From the NCBI GenBank assembly GCA_039105265.1, contig JAPFFF010000012.1, forward strand, positions 3,720,001 to 3,784,000: a DNA stretch of 64,000 nucleotides, read 5' to 3'. How positions within the stretch are numbered: the first letter of the stretch is position 1; each line of letters opens with the position of its first letter. The notes below the pieces were generated by a model. The model worked only from the letters and a program-made list of their open reading frames with translations. It ran no database searches and was not told where the DNA came from. Source of the DNA: Tritrichomonas musculus (lineage: Eukaryota; Parabasalia; Tritrichomonadida; Tritrichomonadidae). This document shows, in pieces, positions 1 to 9,682 of this stretch. Both the position numbers and the translations under genes were made by a program.

Positions 1-1301
1 GTTTGTCAAGTTTTCTCTTTCGGCTTTGATTTTGTTGTTTTCGTTTGCCAAGTTGTCTCTTTCGGCTTTGATCTGGTTGTTTTCGTTTGTCAAATTGTCT
101 CTTTCGGCTTTGATCTGGTTGTTTTCGTTTGCCAAGTTGTCTCTTTCGGCTTTGATCTGGTTGTTTTCGTTTGCCAAGTTGTCTCTTTCGGCTTTGATCT
201 GGTTGTTTTCGTTTGCCAAGTTGTCTCTTTCGGCTTTGATCTGGTTGTTTTCGTTTGTTAAGTTTTCTCTTTCAGCTTTGATTTTGTTGTTTTCGTTTGT
301 CAAATTGTCTCTTTCGGCTTTGATTTTGTTGTTTTCGTTTGTCAAATTGTCTCTTTCGGCTTTGATCTGGTTGTTTTCGTTTGCCAAGTTGTCTCTTTCG
401 GCTTTGATCTGGTTGTTTTCGTTTGTTAAGTTTTCTCTTTCAGCTTTGATTTTGTTGTTTTCGTTTGTCAAATTGTCTCTTTCGGCTTTGATCTGGTTGT
501 TTTCGTTTGTCAAATTGTCTCTTTCGGCTTTGATCTGGTTGTTTTCGTTTGCCAAGTTGTCTCTTTCGGCTTTGATCTGGTTGTTTTCGTTTGTTAAGTT
601 TTCTCTTTCAGCTTTGATTTTGTTGTTTTCGTTTGTCAAATTGTCTCTTTCGGCTTTGATCTGGTTGTTTTCGTTTGTTAAGTTGTCTCTTTCGGCTTTG
701 ATCTTGTTGTTTTCGTTTGCCAAGTTGTCTCTTTCGGCTTTGATTTTGTTGTTTTCGTTTGCCAAGTTGTCTCTTTCGGCTTTGATCTGGTTGTTTTCGT
801 TTGTTAAGTTTTCTCTTTCAGCTTTGATTTTGTTGTTTTCGTTTGTCAAATTGTCTCTTTCGGCTTTGATCTGGTTGTTTTCATTTGTCAAATTGTCTCT
901 TTCGGCTTTGATTTTGTTGTTTTCGTTTGTCAAATTGTCTTTTTCTGATTTAATCTTGTTGTTTTCATTTGTTAAGTTGTCTCTTTCGGCTTTGATCTGG
1001 TTGTTTTCGTTTGTCAAATTGTCTTTTTCTGATTTAATCTTGTTGTTTTCATTTGTTAAGTTGTCTCTTTCGGCTTTGATTTTGTTGTTTTCGTTTGCCA
1101 AATTGTCTCTTTCGGCTTTGATCTGGTTGTTTTCGTTTGTTAAGTTGTCTCTTTCTGCTTTGATCTTGTTGTTTTCGTTTGCCAAATCATCTCTTTCGGC
1201 TTTGATCTGGTTGTTTTCGTTTGTCAAATTGTCTCTTTCTGCTTTGATCTTGTTGTTTTCGTTTGTTAAGTTGTCTCTTTCGGCTTTGATCTTGTTGTTT
1301 T
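1..1301 (-). repeat. 42-bp coding tandem repeat (about 31 units)
   Basis: The period is exactly 42 bp throughout. It encodes 14 residues per unit in the kinase frame. Units differ mainly at silent or Lys/Gln and Thr/Ala positions (for example ttgtcaaa versus ttgccaag). Variants recur in blocks, which points to expansion by unequal exchange or slippage of multi-unit blocks. The array continues past the window start. Confidence 0.95.
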
Positions 1302-2412
1302 CTGCTGCCAGCTTATCTTTGGTCCTGAGCAGTTGCCTGATGTCGTCAGCCAAATTGGAAATTTTTGAGAGGTCTGGGATCTCTTCATCAGACAAGCAAT
1401 CTTCATCGCCGGGATCATTTTTAACAATCTTCATCAAGATTGCAATTTGGTCAGTCAGCCTCTTATTTTCATCAATTAAATCTTCAATTTCGTTTGACAT
1501 TTGGTCAATATGATCGTTAACAGGGTTAATCTCTTTTATGTACTTTCTGATTTCGTTAGCATCAACGTCGTCTAGGAAATATTCATCACTTATGAGTTTT
1601 CTGTAAATTTCTGTGAAGGATGGTCGGTCTTCTGGCATTTTTGACCAACATTGTTCAATCAAATCTTTAAGAGATGGTTTGAGATCTTCTGGAATTGGTG
1701 GGCGGTAACCTTCAATTACATCATTATCACTAAATGGAGGTAGTTTTTTGCATGAAACAACTTCGAGCATTAATATGGCGAATGAATAAACATCGGACCC
1801 TTCACCATAATTCTGGCTTTTTATAATGACTTCTGGTGATCTGTAGGTGCATGTTCCCAAATTAATCGATTGAACAGGATTGAGGTTATTATAAAATTTT
1901 GATAATCCAAAATCTGCTATCAATGGATGATATTTTTCATCTAGCAAAACATTTCTTGGTTTTAAGTCTCTATGTATAATGCTATGATCATGAAGGTATT
2001 TCATTCCTCGTGCAATACCAATAAGAATAATTTGGAGTGAAGTTTTGGTAATTTCTTTAGGCGCTTTTTTTTTTATAAGCTTTGTGATTATAGAATCCAA
2101 TGAGGATTTCTCGTAAAATGGCATTATCATTGTAAGTGAATCTTCTTCATAATCAAAATTGGTTTTTGCATAGCCTATAATTTTAGCAATAGTAGGATTA
2201 TGTAAACTAAGCATGATTTGTATTTCACGTTTTATGGTCTGATCGAGGTATTCTTTGGATCCTTCTATAATTTTAGCTGCATAAATTTTTCGAGTTTTTT
2301 TTTCTACAACTTTGTAGACTTTACTATACCCTCCTTCACCAATTAGTCTATCTGCATCATATGTATAATTTTGCAAGTCAAGTTGAAAGTGGGTTAACTC
2401 AATTGGGATCAT
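1..2412 (-). CDS. Protein kinase with C-terminal coiled-coil repeat, 3' end outside window
   Basis: The reading frame starts at ATG 2412 and runs to the window edge without a stop (804 codons). The N-terminal ~285 residues are a complete kinase domain: glycine loop GEGGYSKVYK, AAKII lysine motif, HRDLKPRN catalytic loop, ADFG, SPE at the end of the activation segment, and DRPSF near the C-lobe end. The catalytic residues are present, so an active Ser/Thr kinase of the TKL-like type common in trichomonads is likely. An acidic linker follows (~residues 290-370). From ~371 onward is a 14-residue repeat, E-N-N-(Q/K)-I-K-A-E-R-D-N-L-T-N, two heptads per unit, predicted to form a long coiled coil. 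A TCATA initiator-like sequence lies a few tens of bases upstream. The substrate is unknown. Confidence 0.9.
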   Translation of the reverse strand, partial: MIPIELTHFQLDLQNYTYDADRLIGEGGYSKVYKVVEKKTRKIYAAKIIEGSKEYLDQTIKREIQIMLSLHNPTIAKIIGYAKTNFDYEEDSLTMIMPFYEKSSLDSIITKLIKKKAPKEITKTSLQIILIGIARGMKYLHDHSIIHRDLKPRNVLLDEKYHPLIADFGLSKFYNNLNPVQSINLGTCTYRSPEVIIKSQNYGEGSDVYSFAILMLEVVSCKKLPPFSDNDVIEGYRPPIPEDLKPSLKDLIEQCWSKMPEDRPSFTEIYRKLISDEYFLDDVDANEIRKYIKEINPVNDHIDQMSNEIEDLIDENKRLTDQIAILMKIVKNDPGDEDCLSDEEIPDLSKISNLADDIRQLLRTKDKLAAENNKIKAERDNLTNENNKIKAERDNLTNENNQIKAERDDLANENNKIKAERDNLTNENNQIKAERDNLANENNKIKAERDNLTNENNKIKSEKDNLTNENNQIKAERDNLTNENNKIKSEKDNLTNENNKIKAERDNLTNENNQIKAERDNLTNENNKIKAERENLTNENNQIKAERDNLANENNKIKAERDNLANENNKIKAERDNLTNENNQIKAERDNLTNENNKIKAERENLTNENNQIKAERDNLANENNQIKAERDNLTNENNQIKAERDNLTNENNKIKAERENLTNENNQIKAERDNLANENNQIKAERDNLTNENNKIKAERDNLTNENNKIKAERENLTNENNQIKAERDNLANENNQIKAERDNLANENNQIKAERDNLANENNQIKAERDNLTNENNQIKAERDNLANENNKIKAERENLTN

Positions 2413-3339
2413 ATATATTTTGTATGTTGTCAGAATTAACTTTTTATGATTAAACTTCTCAAAAAAGCTTTAAAATTGAAAGGACAAGATTAAAGGTAAG
2501 CAAGAAGAATTGAATGAAATTAAATTTTTAATATAAAGTATAAATATCTTAATATTATTTTTGAATATTAATGTTTAAATATAAATTTTAGATTATATAT
2601 TTAGTATTATTTATTTTAAAATATTAATTATTGCTGTATATGATATAAGCATATATATCATTTTTTCTTATAATGGATCTTGGTCGAAAATAAATGTATA
2701 CATAAATACATGGTATGGAGTAAAGATTATTTTTTAAACTTAAAATTTATAATTTTTCATATTAGCTGTAGAATAGAATGATTAAAAATGAATTTAATGA
2801 GGTAATTAAATAAACTTTTTCTCAAAATTGGACGATAGTTTCCTAATATTACTGGAAAATTATATATAGCACATGCTGATTTATATTATTAACATTATAA
2901 AATTCAAATTTCAACTCAAATTATTAAGATATTAGATAATTATTTAAAAGACTTCTTCTCATCGAAAAAAAGCTAATCAATTTAAAAATCAAACTAATCA
3001 AAAATCTTCAGCATCGTATGCTCATGACAATAAAAAAGTCAGAATAGATACAAAAAAAGAAATTAAGACAATATGATAAAAATGATATAAAATCTGGAAA
3101 CTAACAAAAAATGTTAAGTAAATGAAGGAATAATGGGTATCAATGGTTAGAAAATATAAATTCAAGTTTTCTTTAGTGAGATCTTCATTTCCCCATATTT
3201 TGAGATATTTCATTTATTTGTATTAATTTAATGATAGTTGTTGGAAAAATATGATATATTATGTTGAATAATATAGTAATTTCAAAACAAAATGTTTATT
3301 CATGAGAGATAAAATAGTTTTTAGGCCGATTTTTTGAAT
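2413..3339. other. AT-rich intergenic spacer
   Basis: This spacer is upstream of the kinase. It has only short random frames, for example 63 codons on the minus strand at 3022-3213, with no recognisable domain. I see no RNA gene or element ends. Confidence 0.6.
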
Positions 3340-3585
3340 CATTCAAATTCACCGTCCACTTTTTGGTAAGAAGCAAAATGGCCTCAATATTTTGAATGCA
3401 TATCTGTCCTTTCATTTTTACATATTTTTCACCGAAGTCTACATACCGCCTAGCGGGCGTCGAGCGCAGCCGAGACCCCGCGGGTGGCGGTAAGACTCGG
3501 TAAAAATTGTAACCCGAAAGGATAGATTGCTATCAAATGTTGATGTCATGAGCTCTTTTCAAAAAGTGGACGGTGGATTTGAATG
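3340..3585. mobile_element. 246-bp inverted-repeat element with GC-rich core (MITE-like)
   Basis: The ends are 26-bp inverted repeats (3340-3365 and 3560-3585) that match at 25 of 26 positions. They contain the key stretch CACCGTCCACTTTTTG. The interior holds a GC-rich hairpin at about 3444-3495, with ACCGCC paired to GGCGGT, in otherwise ~75% AT sequence. There is no coding capacity. I cannot see a clear target-site duplication, so the exact ends and the superfamily stay open. Confidence 0.55.
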
Positions 3586-6056
3586 TACATATATTCAGCC
3601 ATATTCACTAATAATAAGTTAAATCATAACATTTTGGCTGGAATTGTTAAAGATCAATCTTTTCAACTTAATAATAATAATGATTTTTCATTTTTTGATC
3701 GAAAACAACAAAAGATATGCATTCAAATCCAAATTCAGCATCTTAATAAAATCAACAGTTTTAGTTGAAATGACAATAAAATACTATGCAAGAACTCTAC
3801 AAAATGGATTTATAGCAGGTACACGTATCTTTTCTTTAAAAGATGAATCAAATCAATTTAATTATTCAAATGATGACTTCACTTTTTTGGGTTTTATAAT
3901 TGATATCAAAACTTAAATTAACTTTGAAACATCATTCTCAGACGCATACATAAATTATGAAGGTGGACCTAAGAATATGAATGCTCACAAATTAACAGGA
4001 ACAAAATAAATTGAAATCACACCTTATTCAACAGTAGAAAGTGATTGGAACCTTCAGATCAAAAAACATCAATATCTTCTTTTTTTTCAATCTACAACTC
4101 ACACATATTTTAATGTTACTTATCATCATAAGTATTATTTCACAACCAACATTTATATTGGTAGTTCGACATCTATTTTAAATTGCGGATTTGACATCTC
4201 TTTTAAATTGCATTATCAGTCATATCAAACTGATTTCTTTCAATGTGGTTGGCACTTTTCAAATGGTAATATCAGCATACAAACTTCAGGGCTTTATGAT
4301 TTTAACGGTCTATTAATTTCTGACACTTATTTAATTGAATCAAGATCAAATAAAACGATATATAAATCAATAAAAACAGCAGATTATTGTTTCGGGCCAA
4401 ATGATCCTTTTGTTTTGGTTGAAAAAGACCGCTATAACTTGCCAGTTCAAAGGAGAAAAATATTTACTTACTTAACTGATTTTTATTTTTATGGGGAATA
4501 AATGCCGCCTTCTTATCTTAATTGCCAATTGTCTTTCACAGTTAAATTGGATGTTTATTCTGAAACCATTGTTCTTAGAGATGAACCATTACCATATTGA
4601 AATATTTCAAAAAGAAACAAGCAACCCATAAAACGATGCAGACCGAATATTGCAATACTCTTACTCCTGTTTTTGTTTATTATAGAGGTGCAAGTCAAAC
4701 TCTTCACCCGAAAACTATTATAATTCGTTTTGGCAAATTACCATATATGGAATTTTCATCAATTTCAAGGTTTGAAACCGAACTCCAAATATATAGGATT
4801 TATTCAAGTTTTTATAATAATTTTGTTTTTTTCCCTGCAGATGAAAACAATTATTCAATTATTTGGTTTCCAGAGGGCAAAATACCTTGAAAATCTTAAT
4901 GACAATGGCCCAAGCACAACAATAGGTATATTTAGAATGGACGAAAGATTACATTATAATAACAATTAATGAGATTTATCTCTAATATATCACTTCCTGT
5001 TGGAAAATATAATAAAACGTCTTATCCTCCATTTTTTGTGGCAAGGAATTATTTTGCACAGCATCATTATCAAAAAGTACGAATTTGCTCAGATTTTCAT
5101 AATCAATCTGATGTACCAAACCCTAGATGCACTTATCTCAATTATTCTGAAATACATAACTCATTAAGAAAAGGCTTATCATTTCAATCAAATACAGAAA
5201 ATTCAGCAGAAATATATTTTTGATTATGAGTGGAAATATCCTGTACAAATAAGTCAAGTATCCAAATATAATTCAAAAAGGGTAATTTCAAAACGAGACC
5301 ACATATATATTCAAAATCATTATGAAACTCAAACAATCTCTTTCAATGAGAATGAAATTTATAAGATTATTCAATTAACAGTATCTCCTGAAATTTTCAA
5401 TAACTTTTCATTCGCAGATAATGATCTTTTTATTAAAATTGATAGTGGTATTGAAATTATAGTAGAAGGAATGAAAAATCTAAATTCAAGTATTTATTAT
5501 ATAAATTGTTCAAATATGCCAAGCAATAAAGCAAGTCTGCTAAGGACAGGAAATAATTTTTTCATCAATGAAAACAGCATATGCATTCAAAATTCAGAAG
5601 ATATAAATAATATGAAAAAAATGTATTGTTCACTCGAAGACAGAATATGAAATAAAAACATTTGTTTTCAATGTTGATAAGTATTTTTCAATATCTGCAA
5701 TTGTTCATATAAATCCAATAAGTCCAAATACAGTTAAATTTGCATACCCAAAAGCAATCATTAGAGATAATGAACTCAAAATTTCTTATGACACGACATT
5801 TTTGAATGATATTGTGGTGAATAATGAAGAATATAATATTGTTGTTGAAACTTTGAATTCAAATGCAATGTATATTCGCTATAACGATCAATTGTTACCA
5901 ACAAACAATGGAATATCAATTTTCACTTTTAATAAAATTGATGTTTATGATTTTTATGTTGTCTGTACTGATAATTCTAGTGTAATGTGTGAATTCAACT
6001 ATCCTCTAATGGATAAAGAAGGGGAATATCATCTTCTTATTTCTTTCTTCCCTTGA
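3586..6056 (+). pseudogene. Decayed large gene, unrecognised (extracellular-like)
   Basis: Coding-like segments follow one another on the plus strand in shifting frames (about 3644-3916, 4208-4501, 4597-4890, 4969-5223, 5224-5650 and 5650-6056), interrupted by several stops and frame changes. The segments are rich in Asn, Ser, Tyr and Ile and alternate hydrophobic and polar residues, like a beta-rich extracellular protein. The last segment ends at TGA 6056. No family is recognised. Its 5' end abuts the inverted-repeat element at 3340-3585, so it may have lost its original start and promoter there. I read it as a host gene in decay, but an element-borne gene is not excluded. Confidence 0.45.
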
Positions 6057-6120
6057 TTTATTTCATGTATTTCTGTTTTACATAATGCATATGTGTGTAT
6101 GATCTGTGTTCTGTGCCGAT

Positions 6121-6152
6121 TTAGTACCTAGCACGAATTCGTGAAGTACTAA
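6121..6152. repeat. Compound palindrome over the 3' end of the small gene
   Basis: TTAGTAC at 6121-6127 pairs with GTACTAA at 6146-6152. The perfect 12-bp palindrome CACGAATTCGTG sits between them. On the minus strand the stop codon of the adjacent gene lies inside the stem, so it could mark the transcript end. Confidence 0.6.
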
Positions 6153-6510
6153 CATATGATTCGATAGGTTTATCTATATATTTAAATGATCGCGAATTTG
6201 GATCATAATACCTGGATTTATATGTGTATGCATTCTGTTCTTCTTCATTCTGCTTTCGTGGAACTGTTCTAGATACATTGCAGAGCTTACCATTACGTTT
6301 CGTGAATCGTTTATTCTTTTGGGGTATATCTTCATTAAGCTCTCTCGTATCGAACTTACTAGCATTCGGATTGCGGCGGAACAGAGTATTAAGAGTTTTA
6401 TAATCTCTCTTAGCAGTTAACTCGGTAATAGCTCGTTTAAGTACTGTTAAGTCGTCTGTAGTGTATAACTCTTCTAGACTTGTTTGTGTTGTATTCTTAC
6501 TCTTACTCAT
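6121..6510 (-). CDS. Small basic protein, paralog of the gene at 6951-7196
   Basis: The start chosen is the ATG at 6510 (protein MSKSKNTTQ...), giving 129 residues. An upstream in-frame ATG at 6534 is possible. The core is shared with the 81-residue protein downstream: S-L-E-E-L-Y, KRDYKTLNTLFRRNPN, F-D-T-R-E-L-N-E-D-I-P and RFTKR-G. This copy has an extra C-terminal extension rich in Tyr, Arg and Ser. No known family is recognised. The conserved double-Arg helix and basic charge would suit a nucleic-acid or nucleoprotein role, but that is inference. It belongs to a compositional island with more CG and TCG than its surroundings, on the same strand as the helicase at 7335-9281. Confidence 0.6.
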   Translation of the reverse strand: MSKSKNTTQTSLEELYTTDDLTVLKRAITELTAKRDYKTLNTLFRRNPNASKFDTRELNEDIPQKNKRFTKRNGKLCNVSRTVPRKQNEEEQNAYTYKSRYYDPNSRSFKYIDKPIESYVSTSRIRARY

Positions 6511-6602
6511 TTCTATGTAATTAAACTCACACATTTCTCGCACAAAAACAATACTATATTCGCATTATACAGTTTAAATATGTAATCTGAACCTAATAAA
6601 TG

Positions 6603-6694
6603 TTAGCGCTAACGGGTACAGTCGTAGAGTCATGAAGCATGTCTCCCAGCTTCGGCGGCAGGCATGAGTTCGATTCTCCTCAGTACCGATTTTT
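6603..6694 (+). tRNA. Degenerate tRNA-like sequence
   Basis: GGTACAG (6615-6621) pairs with CAGTACC (6681-6687) at six of seven positions, giving a 74-nt body of normal tRNA length. GAGTTCGATTCTC (6666-6678) contains a perfect RNA polymerase III B box (GTTCGATTC), and T-C-G-T-A-G-A-G at 6622-6629 resembles an A box. TTTTT at 6690-6694 would terminate Pol III. The D arm is poorly paired. The anticodon stem TCTCC/GGCGG has a mismatch and the base before a GCT anticodon is not T, so it is probably not a working tRNA. An alternative fold pairs CATGTCT with AGGCATG (7 bp). The palindrome TTAGCGCTAA lies just 5' at 6603-6612. Confidence 0.4.
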
Positions 6695-6784
6695 CGTGTT
6701 ATTTTGTATCATATTTGTGATAGAGCCCTAGCGAACTAAACACCTTGTGGTAAGCTATTACTTGTGGTATAGATAGCACGAAGG

Positions 6785-6800
6785 CATTTGTCGACAAATG
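6785..6800. repeat. Perfect 16-bp palindrome
   Basis: CATTTGTCGACAAATG is its own reverse complement. It lies in the non-coding gap between the tRNA-like sequence and the 6951-7196 gene. This gap (6695-6950) otherwise holds no gene. A site for a dimeric DNA-binding protein is possible. Confidence 0.6.
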
Positions 6801-6950
6801 TAATCCCTGTAATGAAAAGACTTCCAGTCTCTTCCCCAGTCATAGTGGATGCAGTGTTTCTCTTTATGGGATGGTATCATCCCGGGTACGTATCATCTCA
6901 TATCGAATGCATTACGCATCCACGTAGACGGTTGGTTTTTGCTCGGCGAT

Positions 6951-7196
6951 TTATTTTTTAGGTTTTGCATGTGGAGGTCTTGTCTCGAATTTCATTACAC
7001 CCTTTCTCTTAGTAAAGTGTCTATCATCACATGGTATCTCTTCATTAAGTTCACGAGTATTAAATTTCCATGTATTAGGATTACGACGTAACAATGTATT
7101 AACTGTCTTATAGTCTTTCGATTCGACAAGTCTAGCGAGTTCATACTTCAACTTATTCATATCATTCATTGCGAAGAGTTCTGTTAATGCTGTCAT
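6951..7196 (-). CDS. Small basic protein, shorter paralog of 6121-6510
   Basis: The protein has 81 residues and starts MTALTELFAMN. It shares with the 6121-6510 protein the core KDYKTVNTLLRRNPN, F-N-T-R-E-L-N-E-E-I-P and HFTKRKG, then ends in a short basic tail (HAKPKK). The two copies lie head to tail on the same strand with the tRNA-like sequence between them, which suggests tandem gene duplication inside the island. The function is unknown. The shared core without cysteines or metal ligands makes a helical DNA-, RNA- or protein-binding module more likely than an enzyme (inference). Confidence 0.6.
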   Translation of the reverse strand: MTALTELFAMNDMNKLKYELARLVESKDYKTVNTLLRRNPNTWKFNTRELNEEIPCDDRHFTKRKGVMKFETRPPHAKPKK

Positions 7197-7334
7197 TTAA
7201 GTACGAGAAAAATACATCGAAAACGCATCGTCAACTCACTTCTTCACCAATTTATATACACGGCCTCTCTTACCATTAACTCTGTTATATCTCATATTAA
7301 CTTCATACCCATCTGGTATTGTCTTAACATCGAT

Positions 7335-9281
7335 TCAATAATAATTATATAGATCTCTTTTATTAGTAAATTCTATATCTGTAATAGGTTCATCCGCTGT
7401 AGTGGAATACGTAGTATCATTAGTGGATTCATCTGCGGTAGCAGAGTACGAAGTATCAACGATCTCATCATTAGTAGTGGATTCATCTGCGGTAGCGGAG
7501 TACGAAGTATCAACGATCTCATCATTAGTAGTGGTTTCTACAACGATCTCATTAGTAGTAGTGGATTTATCAACGATCTCATTAGCAGTAGTGAATTTAT
7601 CAACAATCTCATCATTAGTAGTGGATTTATCAACGATCTCATTAGTAGTAGGTTCATCAGAGATATCATCATCACTTATACATTCATCATTCTCTTCGAG
7701 AACTTCACTTTGTGAATCATAATCAATAATATATTCGTCATTCTCTTCGAGAACTTCACTTTGTGAATCATCTGTTTTACCGAATCGCACACGCCCGAAT
7801 TTATATAATACATCATCCCAATTCGCTATACTCATTTCATTCCATGCTCTATCACGTAAGCTATTTAAATGTCGTTCATATCGATTGTTGGGTATCGAGT
7901 ACTTTCTCTTATTCATGTGCTTCCCATATCGAACATATACATATACATCCGAATTTCGATTTCGATTTCTACCTAGAAATTGCTTAATACTAGATACAGT
8001 ATCGATGTATGTTTGGATGAATATAGATAAGATATTCTCTTTAATAGACTGTCCGTTCTGTATTGATGAGGTAGATATGATAACATCAACATCTTCTTCG
8101 AATAATCCATCTTCATTCAGCTTAATCTCTTTGTTATCACCTGTATATAGAGCGACCTTGTATCTATCTCTCAAACAATTCTTCAATCTATTACACTCTT
8201 TCTTATCTTCTATCTTCACTAATACCTTATCATAATTCATTATCTTAGTATCGATTAAGTTAACTATAGCAGCACGTTGTTCATCAGCATCTGGTAACAA
8301 CTTATTAACATAGATATTTCGTTTATATCTCTCATCAATATGTGGATTAACGATTATGTAATCTCTAAAGCAGGCGAAGTTCTTAATATCATCAGCAGTA
8401 GCACTTATTAATGCTACCTTATCGAACTCTTTAGTAATCTCTATTAATCCTATATGGTGTAGTAACATGTGTGCTTCATCAATCACTAGGAAGTAATCGA
8501 GTCGTTGCTCTTTCATGTAATATTCTTCAAGTAAGTCGCCTAAGCACTTGGAAGCAGTGTTGTAAGTAGTAATAATTATGTTAACTTCATTATATACAGC
8601 TTTACGAAATTCACTAAACGCGTTATCATTAACACATAATCGAATATTGAGATCTTTATTCAACTTGGTATAGAACTCTTCAGCGATATTCACTGTTGGA
8701 ACAATTACCATAAACTTCTCTGTATTATGTGACGAAATCCATTTACGAATAGCAGTCGATTTACCAGAGCCGATTGGAGCTTCACATATGAACTTCTTAG
8801 TTCTAATTTGTTTAGTAATCTTACGTAAATCATACTTGTTGTGATCCATACAATAATAATAATCCATATAATCGATTACATCGCCATTCTCATCACAAAG
8901 TTCTAGTTCATCATCGATATTTACTGGTGGTTCACCACTAGTGAGGTGTTTAATCGTTGTTTCATCATCTAACGGTTTGTCGTTCTTATCGAAGTAACCT
9001 TCACACTCTATATTGTATACTCGTTCAGGTATCTCATCAAACATCTGCCATCGTATGTAACAAGAATCTTGCACTTCAACCGGCTGTTCTTTCAATGGAT
9101 CTGCGTTAGCAGTCTGGGAACCAGACCTTGTTTCACAAGAGTATGAAGTATCGTCATCATATCTATAATCATTAACAGACTCATATTTTATATCTTCATG
9201 TACGTAACTGTATAACATAGTGTTCAGTGTCATTGGTTTCATTCGGATAAAATTTTCATGTAATTCACATATCAAACTCAT
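7335..9281 (-). CDS. SF2 DEAH-type helicase with repetitive acidic C-terminus
   Basis: The protein has 648 residues. Motif I is APIGSGKST (~168-176), motif II DEAH (268-271), motif III S-A-T (293-295), motif V ISTSSIQNGQS (~402-412) and motif VI QFLGRNRNRN (434-443), so it should be an ATP-dependent nucleic-acid translocase. The spacing and the sequence around motifs V and VI recall origin-binding or replication helicases of large DNA viruses more than cellular DEAH RNA helicases; that comparison is by eye. Residues ~525-630 are a Thr/Asp/Glu-rich tail built from imperfect repeats of TTNDEIVD and SATADES. The N-terminal ~160 residues are unrecognised. It is the largest gene of an island with its own codon use and two small paralogs on the same strand. 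Start MSLICELHEN. Confidence 0.8.
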   Translation of the reverse strand: MSLICELHENFIRMKPMTLNTMLYSYVHEDIKYESVNDYRYDDDTSYSCETRSGSQTANADPLKEQPVEVQDSCYIRWQMFDEIPERVYNIECEGYFDKNDKPLDDETTIKHLTSGEPPVNIDDELELCDENGDVIDYMDYYYCMDHNKYDLRKITKQIRTKKFICEAPIGSGKSTAIRKWISSHNTEKFMVIVPTVNIAEEFYTKLNKDLNIRLCVNDNAFSEFRKAVYNEVNIIITTYNTASKCLGDLLEEYYMKEQRLDYFLVIDEAHMLLHHIGLIEITKEFDKVALISATADDIKNFACFRDYIIVNPHIDERYKRNIYVNKLLPDADEQRAAIVNLIDTKIMNYDKVLVKIEDKKECNRLKNCLRDRYKVALYTGDNKEIKLNEDGLFEEDVDVIISTSSIQNGQSIKENILSIFIQTYIDTVSSIKQFLGRNRNRNSDVYVYVRYGKHMNKRKYSIPNNRYERHLNSLRDRAWNEMSIANWDDVLYKFGRVRFGKTDDSQSEVLEENDEYIIDYDSQSEVLEENDECISDDDISDEPTTNEIVDKSTTNDEIVDKFTTANEIVDKSTTTNEIVVETTTNDEIVDTSYSATADESTTNDEIVDTSYSATADESTNDTTYSTTADEPITDIEFTNKRDLYNYY

Positions 9282-9682
9282 TGTTTATACATTTAGTCAT
9301 CCATTATATGTTATAATAGTCCTTCATTATATGCCACTATTAGTTCTACTTTATTGGAACACAATCTCGATATGTCGTATATGAGCATTGCTATGGAAAT
9401 GTTTGGAAACGGTTTCATATTAATATAGCCGATTTCGCCTATTATAATAGTTTATTTTCGCCATTATTTTAGGTTATCGCTATTAGTATTTTCATATATT
9501 AATAGATCGTAGACATATATCTATAGTCTTGTGCCACAAGTAGCACTAAAATAAATACAAAAACAGCTGATTTTTGGGGTTTTCGTCAATTAAATTAGCT
9601 GTCACACGACTGTGGCGGGTATATATACTAATTAAGTCGAGGATGACAAAAATGTAATTTTTGGTAGCCTGAATGAATTAGA
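9282..9682. other. Non-coding spacer upstream of the helicase
   Basis: This is AT-rich sequence with short near-repeats of TTATATG and TATAATAG around 9310-9440. There are no frames or structural RNA signals. It presumably carries the helicase promoter on the minus strand. Confidence 0.5.

Noticed and set aside
26-1513. Long plus-strand frame with a SFAKLSLSALIWL-like repeat, membrane-protein-like
   Set aside because: It is the antisense shadow of the 42-bp coding array of the kinase; a period of 42 keeps all frames open, and only the minus frame has a kinase domain attached.
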